The translations under genes and the position numbers were made by a program. A model generated the notes under the pieces. The model made no database searches. It saw only the letters and a list, made by a program, of their open reading frames with translations, and was not told the DNA's origin. Shown in pieces: positions 57,597-64,000 of a stretch of DNA of 64,000 nucleotides. The stretch lies in the NCBI GenBank assembly GCA_913031575.1, contig CAJWEV010000005.1:30744-94743 (forward strand), written 5' to 3'. Positions within the stretch are counted from its first letter, which is position 1. Each line of letters begins with the position of its first letter. The DNA is from an uncultured Halieaceae bacterium. GTDB lineage: Bacteria; Pseudomonadota; Gammaproteobacteria; Pseudomonadales; Halieaceae.

Positions 57597-58943
57597 TTAG
57601 CCCAAGTCTTTTGCGAGTTCTTCCAAACGTCTTTCTTCGCTTGTGATGTACTTGAGCCACTGGTCAGCATAAGACCTTGCGCGCTTGTCTTTCCTGGCAT
57701 CGCGGAACGCACGACGAGCAGAAGTAAAATCACCCAGATTGAAGTAAGCCATTCCCAACGCCAAACGAGCTTGATCAGGACGCTTAACACCACCTCTATC
57801 AAGACCACGCTTTAGTGCTTTAATTGCCTCTTCGTTTTTATCAACATCGAGGTAGACATTACCGAGGCGCGCATAAAGTTCGCCCTTCTCTGACTTAGAT
57901 GCCGCCGCTTCCAACATTGGCAAGCTCTTAGCCACTTCCTGTGCCTGGCGCCATGCCACTCCGGCGAGCTCGTAGTTTTTTGATTCCTCCTCAACGATAT
58001 TGTCAGCAAAGCCTTTTTCCATAGCTAGTGCTGCTGGAAAGGGCACCTCAGCCTGGAGATAAAGCTGCGAGAGCAATACGATGTCTTGACTGCGGTCGAG
58101 GAGATTCTGCTCGTAGGTAGCTTCCAGCAATGCTAGTTGACGTGCCTCATCTTTTTCTTCGGAATACAAGTGCGATGCCTGCACCCAGTACTGCTTTTTA
58201 GGGTAGTACATGATCAGCAACTCGAGGACATTAAGCGCTTCACGGAAGTTTTCCCGGTCATAGTGGATAAAACGGGCGAGGTTGTACCACTGCTCTTTCG
58301 GCAACTTCCCTGCGGCTTCCTCACGATCGATAGCGGTTTGGATGTTTGAAAGACTCTTGTCGTAGTCCTTAAGCTGGAAATAACCGTTTGCCAGAAGTAC
58401 ATAAGCATTAGTACTGGGCGTCTCAGTAACCGCCATCCACTTATTCAGCGTATCAATACCCTTTAGCCAGTTCTCCTGAAGGAAATAAAGCTGCGCAACT
58501 GTATAAAGAGTGTTGATCTCAAGCGCGAGTGGAATTTCAGGCCGCTGATCAATGACTTTCTGGTAGTAATTGAGCGCACCATTATAATCTTCAACCGCAT
58601 ACCTTAGGTAGGCATACGTGTTGTAAACGTTAGCTAACTCGTAGCGGTTGAGCTTACTCTTCTTGCTGGTGGCATCCAGCATGTCGTTGAGCACCGCTTC
58701 GGCTTCAGTGTACTGCTTTGCCTCTGCAAACACCTGAGCTTCGGCAAGCTTTTCATAGATGTTGTTTCTAAGAGCGGGTGTCTTTCGAGTCTCACGCTCC
58801 TTTTTGGGCGCATCCTGCGCGGCAGCGGTCGACACAAAACTAACGTCGAAGGCCTGATCGGCAGCAGCAACAAGCACCAGTACAACGCTCATTTTACAAA
58901 TACGAACAACTAGCTGACGGAAGAACTTAGAAACAAAACGCAT
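57597..58943 (-). CDS. TPR protein of the TonB/ExbBD energising locus
   Basis: Signal/TM, repeated TPRs, last gene of the TonB operon. Confidence 0.8.
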   Translation of the reverse strand: MRFVSKFFRQLVVRICKMSVVLVLVAAADQAFDVSFVSTAAAQDAPKKERETRKTPALRNNIYEKLAEAQVFAEAKQYTEAEAVLNDMLDATSKKSKLNRYELANVYNTYAYLRYAVEDYNGALNYYQKVIDQRPEIPLALEINTLYTVAQLYFLQENWLKGIDTLNKWMAVTETPSTNAYVLLANGYFQLKDYDKSLSNIQTAIDREEAAGKLPKEQWYNLARFIHYDRENFREALNVLELLIMYYPKKQYWVQASHLYSEEKDEARQLALLEATYEQNLLDRSQDIVLLSQLYLQAEVPFPAALAMEKGFADNIVEEESKNYELAGVAWRQAQEVAKSLPMLEAAASKSEKGELYARLGNVYLDVDKNEEAIKALKRGLDRGGVKRPDQARLALGMAYFNLGDFTSARRAFRDARKDKRARSYADQWLKYITSEERRLEELAKDLG

Positions 58944-59563
58944 TATCGGCGACCTCCCTCTAACTCGTATGTGAACTTGTTTTGTACCCCAGCCACTTCA
59001 ATAGCCTGACCATCCACGACACGGGGCTTATACTTGAATTTGAGTGCTGCCTTAAGTGACGCCCGCTCAAAGATACCCTTAGGTGAACAGTCCGTCTCAT
59101 TCTCGACATAAGGGTCTCGAATGGCGCCTGTTGTCGTCACGGTATAGGTCACAATACAGTAACCCGTGATGCCTCGGGTCTGTGCGCGTCGCGGATAAAT
59201 TGGGGCCACCTTAACAATAGGCAAATACTCACCGTCACCCGATGACAGGCCAGAGGCATTGATGCTGACGTTAACAGCAACAGTAGGTGCCATATTCGCC
59301 ATGCTCATCTCAAGGTCCGTATCAAAGTCCAACGGCTCCATATCGGGTGGTGGCTCGTCAGGGTCTTCCACCTTCTCAGGAAGTACTTCTTTCAAGTTGG
59401 TTTCAATCACCTTGTCGGGCACAACGATGTCGGCAATCTTCCGCGTTTTGACGTCCTCTTGCTCAAACTGCGTGTCAATGAGGCTTTGCATCAGATAGAA
59501 CAGTCCTAAAGCGATGGGGACCGCTGCGACTGCTCCAAAAATAGATCGTAAGGTCGCTGGCAT
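58943..59563 (-). CDS. tonB: Energy transducer TonB
   Basis: N-terminal TM, Pro-rich DEPPPDMEPLDFD, VAPIYPRRAQTRGITGYCIVTYTVTTTGAIRDPYV. Confidence 0.92.
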   Translation of the reverse strand: MPATLRSIFGAVAAVPIALGLFYLMQSLIDTQFEQEDVKTRKIADIVVPDKVIETNLKEVLPEKVEDPDEPPPDMEPLDFDTDLEMSMANMAPTVAVNVSINASGLSSGDGEYLPIVKVAPIYPRRAQTRGITGYCIVTYTVTTTGAIRDPYVENETDCSPKGIFERASLKAALKFKYKPRVVDGQAIEVAGVQNKFTYELEGGRR

Positions 59564-59567
59564 TATA

Positions 59568-59987
59568 CTACTCGTCTATCGTAGAGAGGCATGGAGGAGC
59601 TGTGAAAGTAGATCTCAAAGAGTCGAATAATTCCTCGACGACGTATCCGGGGCTGTCATAGTCAGCCTGAATAACGATATTTGCTCGAGGCGTCTCGTCC
59701 TTTGCCGCTTTAGCTAAAAAGTTAGCCCGCTCCAGTTTAATGGGATTTTTGTTGTAGTGAATCTTGCCCTGATCGTCCACTGCAAAAATAATTGTCCCAT
59801 TAGGGCACGCCTCTGTAGTAGTTGCCCCTGGCTTATCAATTTCAACGCCTGGCTCTTTGACGAACGACGACGTAACGATAAAAAAGATCAGCATGATAAA
59901 AACAACATCAAGCATTGGCGTTAAATCAATTTGGCTTTCATCCTGCTGGGAAGTCGTGGACGCGCCAGCCTGGTCTCGTAAACTCAT
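59568..59987 (-). CDS. exbD: ExbD/TolR biopolymer transporter
   Basis: IDLTPMLDVVFIMLIFFIVTSSFVKEPGVEIDKPGA. Confidence 0.93.
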   Translation of the reverse strand: MSLRDQAGASTTSQQDESQIDLTPMLDVVFIMLIFFIVTSSFVKEPGVEIDKPGATTTEACPNGTIIFAVDDQGKIHYNKNPIKLERANFLAKAAKDETPRANIVIQADYDSPGYVVEELFDSLRSTFTAPPCLSTIDE

Positions 59988-59990
59988 AAG

Positions 59991-60398
59991 TTAACCCTTG
60001 TCAGTGGCCCAACTAACGTTGTACTGACCTGCCTCTCTAGCCGCGTCGGCAACATCAGCCACGATTCCCGTTGTCGCCCCTTTAGCGACCTTTATGGTCA
60101 CGGGAGCCTCAGGGTCTTCCGCCAACAATCTCTGGATATTTGCACGAACGGCTCGCACATCAACGCGACGGTTTTCCATCCACAACTGGTTATCAGACGA
60201 TATCTCGACAACAATACTTACCGAGTCATTAGGGTCCTGGGGTTGATTGTCATCAGGGCGGTTGATTTCGAGTCCAGCTTCCTTCAAAAAAGAAGCAACT
60301 ACGATGAAGAAAATAAGCATAATAAAGACGACATCCAACATAGGCGTCAGGTCAATTTCCGCTCCCTCTTCCTCGCGTTGTTTGGCTATTTTTCTCAC
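59991..60398 (-). CDS. exbD: ExbD/TolR biopolymer transporter (second copy)
   Basis: IDLTPMLDVVFIMLIFFIVVASFLKEAGLEINRPD. Confidence 0.93.
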   Translation of the reverse strand: MRKIAKQREEEGAEIDLTPMLDVVFIMLIFFIVVASFLKEAGLEINRPDDNQPQDPNDSVSIVVEISSDNQLWMENRRVDVRAVRANIQRLLAEDPEAPVTIKVAKGATTGIVADVADAAREAGQYNVSWATDKG

Positions 60399-60420
60399 TT
60401 AGAATTCCTCGGTTGATCGA

Positions 60421-60939
60421 TCAGTGATCAGAAGTCAGCTGATCTTCTAACAACTGCTGCTCACGCGCTGCCATTCTCTGAAGCTGAGTATTAGCAAATA
60501 AGCCTGACAATGCCGATACCATGCCTGCCATAGTCGGGATAGTAGAGCGCTCCACACCACCAGCCATTGACTTGGCATCACCACCCCCGGTCACTGCCAT
60601 CACGTTAAACACTTCGATCATACCCGTCACCGTGCCCAAGAGCCCTAACAGGGGGCAAAGGGCAACACAGGTCGCGATGAGGCTCATATTGTCATTGATA
60701 TAAGCCTTACTTTCTGACAGAAGCTTTGCGCGAATCTGCTTCGCATTCCATGACTTTCGCTCCGCTCGGCCTTCCCAATTGCTAATCGCAGCTAATCGAT
60801 CGGCCTTCCAACCGCCTCCGAGGAAGTAGATGAAGCGCTCAATGATTAGGGTCCACATAAAGAAAACAAGTGTGGCAATGATCCAAAGAACATTCCCGCC
60901 CTTTTCCATGAACGCCAAGATGGTTTCGAACAATTCCAT
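60421..60939 (-). CDS. exbB: ExbB/TolQ/MotA proton channel
   Basis: LLGLLGTVTGMIEVFNVMA, STIPTMAGMVSALSGLFANTQ. Confidence 0.92.
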   Translation of the reverse strand: MELFETILAFMEKGGNVLWIIATLVFFMWTLIIERFIYFLGGGWKADRLAAISNWEGRAERKSWNAKQIRAKLLSESKAYINDNMSLIATCVALCPLLGLLGTVTGMIEVFNVMAVTGGGDAKSMAGGVERSTIPTMAGMVSALSGLFANTQLQRMAAREQQLLEDQLTSDH

Positions 60940-60968
60940 CGCCTTCTACTCCGTGCTCAGACCGATGC

Positions 60969-62390
60969 TTAGTTACCCGCTGCCTCAGCGCGCTCAGCAA
61001 CAATACCTGTCGCCTGCTCGTTGAGAATGTGGATAACCTTCTGAGCACGCCCATTCACGACAGTGTGTAGAAGTACGGTGGGTATCGCTACCAACAGACC
61101 CAGTACCGTAGTGATTAAGGCGCTCGAAATACCGCCCGCCATCGCCTTCGGGTCCCCGGCACCAAAAATCGTAATCGCCTGGAAAGTAATGATCATACCG
61201 GTTACCGTACCCAATAGACCCATAAGCGGCGCTACCGCGGCGATAATCTTCAGTAGCGTCAAGCCCGACTCCAGCTTTGGCGTTTCACGAAGAACAGCCT
61301 CGGCCATCTTCAACTCAAGCGTTTCAGTATCAATGTTTGGATTCTCTTGGCTTACCAGCAGCACTCGACCCAAAGGATTATTTGCATTGGCCTCGCCTGA
61401 CTTAAGCTGACTGTTGACCGCCGCGCCCGTCATAGTCAGCATCACCACACGAATAATTGCCAACAAGAATGCAAAGATGCCCACTGCTGTAATTGCATAC
61501 CCAACATAGCCACCTTGGTGCCAACGTTCCTCAAGATTAGGCGTGTCAATGATCGCCGCTAGGAACGATCCACCTGTGGGACCCGTGGGATCAATACCAA
61601 ATTGACTCAGGCCATTCGTCGCATCAGCCAAGGCTGCTGCGTTGCCGACGGCACCGCCACTAGGCTGCCGAGGCAATTCAGCAAGCTTTTCGTTGCCGTA
61701 CGAGAGGTAATTGCCATCGACATCTACAATATTGAAAGCACCGACACGCACCACTTCCCTTTGCGCTATCTCACCTGAGGGCGTGGCAACGTCCGCAGTG
61801 AAGCGCGAAACAACACCTTGCTGCGTGACTTCGTTAAGCATCTCATACCAAACACGCTCAATTTCCTCGATCTGAGGCAGCTGATCGGTGCCACTCATCT
61901 TGGCAATAAGTTCTTTAAGGAAGCCCTCGCGATTTGGGAATTCAGAACTTACCAACGATACCTCAATATTCGACGCCAAGTCGCCAGATGCCGCGGTTAA
62001 ATGGCCAAATAATTCTGCCAACGATCCAAGGCGCTCTTTCAACTGATCTTGCTTCGCCGCGATGAGGAGTTCGTTATCCTCAAACTTCTTCTCAAGACGC
62101 GCAGACCGGCGCTCTTCAGCGGCACGCTCGCGCTCAGCTCGGCGGAGCTCTGACTGCTGATTCGCTTTGTCTTGCGCGAAGCGCTGCTCGCGCGCGCGGT
62201 TCTCTCCTGAGGCTCGAGACCGGCCCTGCTTGACCAGATTCAAGAGGTCGCTCATATTTTGTGCCGCCACTTCCTGTGGCGTGGGACCCGCTGGAACTTC
62301 AGGCGCGGCCGCATCATTCTGTGCTAATGCAACGCTAGCAAACAAACCCGCAACTACTAGAGTCGTTGCTTTCAAAAACTTAGCATTCAT
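60969..62390 (-). CDS. TtpC-like long MotA/TolQ/ExbB protein with periplasmic coiled-coil N-terminal region
   Basis: Signal peptide, Arg/Glu-rich coiled coil, then APLMGLLGTVTGMIITFQAITIFGAGDPKAMAGGISSALITTVLGLLVAIP. Confidence 0.88.
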   Translation of the reverse strand: MNAKFLKATTLVVAGLFASVALAQNDAAAPEVPAGPTPQEVAAQNMSDLLNLVKQGRSRASGENRAREQRFAQDKANQQSELRRAERERAAEERRSARLEKKFEDNELLIAAKQDQLKERLGSLAELFGHLTAASGDLASNIEVSLVSSEFPNREGFLKELIAKMSGTDQLPQIEEIERVWYEMLNEVTQQGVVSRFTADVATPSGEIAQREVVRVGAFNIVDVDGNYLSYGNEKLAELPRQPSGGAVGNAAALADATNGLSQFGIDPTGPTGGSFLAAIIDTPNLEERWHQGGYVGYAITAVGIFAFLLAIIRVVMLTMTGAAVNSQLKSGEANANNPLGRVLLVSQENPNIDTETLELKMAEAVLRETPKLESGLTLLKIIAAVAPLMGLLGTVTGMIITFQAITIFGAGDPKAMAGGISSALITTVLGLLVAIPTVLLHTVVNGRAQKVIHILNEQATGIVAERAEAAGN

Positions 62391-62391
62391 C

Positions 62392-63174
62392 TTAGTTGGC
62401 CTCCGGTGCCGAGATAGGCATGTTCAAGAGTTCAATAGTCGCCTGTTTCTTGGCGATGCGGACCGCTTTTCGGACGGCCGCTGAGTAGTCGGCAGACGAG
62501 AGGGGCTCCCAGTTACGGTTGCTATTGTTCCACGCACGCGTCTCAGCGCCGTCGGTTGTCTGAGCAACAAGCGCAACGCGGCCGATTCGGAGAACGTCAA
62601 CCTCGCGTGATGCACCATCAACTTCAATTGTGTCAGAGTAAGATTCAATGCCGCGGCCATATTGAAGTTCAATCGAATAGAGTTCGAGTACCTGGCGAAA
62701 CGCCTCTGCTGACGTTACATCGGAACGATCAAGGTTAGCTCGAACCGCTTCAATATTGCCCTTTCGGGTGTCGAGATCGAATGGCATGTCGAGATCGATG
62801 AACTGATCCAAGCCATCGAGCATTCGGGTTACCAGCGGTGGAATCTGACGTTGGATAACAGCAGCATCCGAAATAGACTGATCGATATCAGAAATTCTGC
62901 GCTCTTGATTCGCTATTTGACGATCAAGGCGCGCGTTGTAGACACGGAGGCCCTCAACTTGCTTCATTACAGTCTTGTAATCATTCAGGAGGTCGCGTGT
63001 TTCATCTGCCAAGCGATCAATTTTGTTCTGCGAGGCGCGCGCTTCTGACGTGCGCTCCTTGCCCACTTGCATGATGGCTTCGAGAGAATCAGCACTAGCA
63101 ACTGTTGCTCCGCCTGCAGAGCTGACGGCAATAGTCGCTGCGCCTAAAAGTGTTTTAAGCCGAGTGATAGTCAT
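62392..63174 (-). CDS. DUF3450-family periplasmic protein
   Basis: Signal peptide, coiled-coil, EVDVLRIGRVALVAQTTDGAETRAWN; upstream of the TtpC-like gene. Confidence 0.82.
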   Translation of the reverse strand: MTITRLKTLLGAATIAVSSAGGATVASADSLEAIMQVGKERTSEARASQNKIDRLADETRDLLNDYKTVMKQVEGLRVYNARLDRQIANQERRISDIDQSISDAAVIQRQIPPLVTRMLDGLDQFIDLDMPFDLDTRKGNIEAVRANLDRSDVTSAEAFRQVLELYSIELQYGRGIESYSDTIEVDGASREVDVLRIGRVALVAQTTDGAETRAWNNSNRNWEPLSSADYSAAVRKAVRIAKKQATIELLNMPISAPEAN

Positions 63175-63365
63175 GGGGTTTGTATTTCCTCACGCAAAAG
63201 AGTCCGTGGTCCACAGGTGGTCCGTTTGTCGTCGTTACGATAAAAGCCCGGTCGTAGATCTATTTTATGATGCTTTGGATCCGACGACAGGGTTTCGGAC
63301 TCTATAGCGTAGTTTCTTGTAGTGCAATGTCTGACGGAGGCTAATCGTGCCTAAATCCAGAAATA

Positions 63366-63896
63366 TTAGGGCGTTTGAGTATTTTCAAGCTCAATAACGG
63401 AAAAGTTGTGGCTGTTGCGCTCACTAGCTGAGACCTCAAGTCGACTCAATTGCCGCCACGACGCAATTTGCTCAAGATCAAAAAAGGCATCACCGTGGAT
63501 ATTTCCATGAACGCGCGTGAGAAACACTCGCGACGTAAATGGCAGCGCCTGACGGTAAACCTCCGCACCACCGATCACCATGACACTGTCGGCCCCATCT
63601 ATCAGCGCCTGATCCCCTGCGATATAAATGGCCTGCTCCATCGAGTTCGCTGCCGAAACACCCGGCGCTTGCCAGGCAGTGTCACGTGTCAAAATGATAT
63701 TGAGCCTCCCCGGCAGGGGGCGGCCGATTGACTCGAAGGTTTTGCGGCCCATGATGATCGGCCGACCCATGGTTGTCCGCTTGAAGTGCTGAAGATCGTC
63801 TGGAAGATCCCACGGCAGCGCGTTCCCCAAACCAATGACACCGTTGTCAGCTACCGCCACAACAATTGTGACTGGCAAACTCTCAGACTCTCTCAT
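63366..63896 (-). CDS. folA: Dihydrofolate reductase
   Basis: IVVAVADNGVIGLGNALPWDLPDDLQHFKRTTMGRPIIMGRKTFESIGRPLPGRLNIILTRD; ATG at 63896 just after the thyA stop. Confidence 0.96.
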   Translation of the reverse strand: MRESESLPVTIVVAVADNGVIGLGNALPWDLPDDLQHFKRTTMGRPIIMGRKTFESIGRPLPGRLNIILTRDTAWQAPGVSAANSMEQAIYIAGDQALIDGADSVMVIGGAEVYRQALPFTSRVFLTRVHGNIHGDAFFDLEQIASWRQLSRLEVSASERNSHNFSVIELENTQTP

Positions 63897-63897
63897 A

Positions 63898-63999
63898 TTA
63901 AACTGCCACGGGTGCAAAAATATTGGGCTGCGGATCGTAACCAACCAACTCGAAGTCTTCGAACCGATAGTCGTATAGCGAGTCTGGCACTCGGTTTAT
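63898..63999 (-). CDS. thyA: Thymidylate synthase, C-terminal end (truncated by window edge)
   Basis: Reverse strand reads [33 protein letters not shown], the canonical ThyA C-terminus; absent from the ORF track. Confidence 0.93.
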   Translation of the reverse strand: MNRVPDSLYDYRFEDFELVGYDPQPNIFAPVAV

Positions 64000-64000
64000 T

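Noticed and set aside
1-64000. Prophage, integron, insertion sequence, toxin-antitoxin or defence island
   Set aside because: No integrase, transposase, phage structural, restriction or toxin-like genes and no terminal repeats identified.

Overview
64 kb of a bacterial chromosome from a free-living, probably marine gammaproteobacterium (an OM60/NOR5/Halieaceae-like lineage is only an inference from gene content). Gene density is high. I saw no rRNA, tRNA, CRISPR array, prophage or transposase. Main blocks: (1) two acyl-CoA dehydrogenases; (2) a copper-type CsoR operon with a 44-bp inverted-repeat operator, an outer-membrane-like protein, a Met/His-rich HMA-like protein and a MerT-like membrane protein; (3) PepSY / HD-domain / COQ4 genes; (4) SLC13, NhaC and BCCT transporters, gpsA and an M48 protease; (5) two TonB-dependent receptor (TBDR) modules linked to TPR-sulfotransferases (TBDR - TPR-ST - ST - Asp-hydroxylase, and LuxR - TPR-ST - TBDR), flanking a valine-degradation cluster; (6) a zinc-type TBDR with five His/Asp/Glu-rich inserts, preceded by a small Cys protein and a Zur-like palindrome; (7) pyk, a cold-shock gene, a TtpC-type TonB/ExbB/ExbD energising operon with DUF3450, and folA-thyA. 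The best candidate for an undescribed system is the repeated TBDR/sulfotransferase/hydroxylase association: the adjacent receptors carry Tyr-dense segments (strongly acidic in the second receptor) bounded by or containing cysteines, so they could be tyrosine-sulfation substrates. That functional link is inference.
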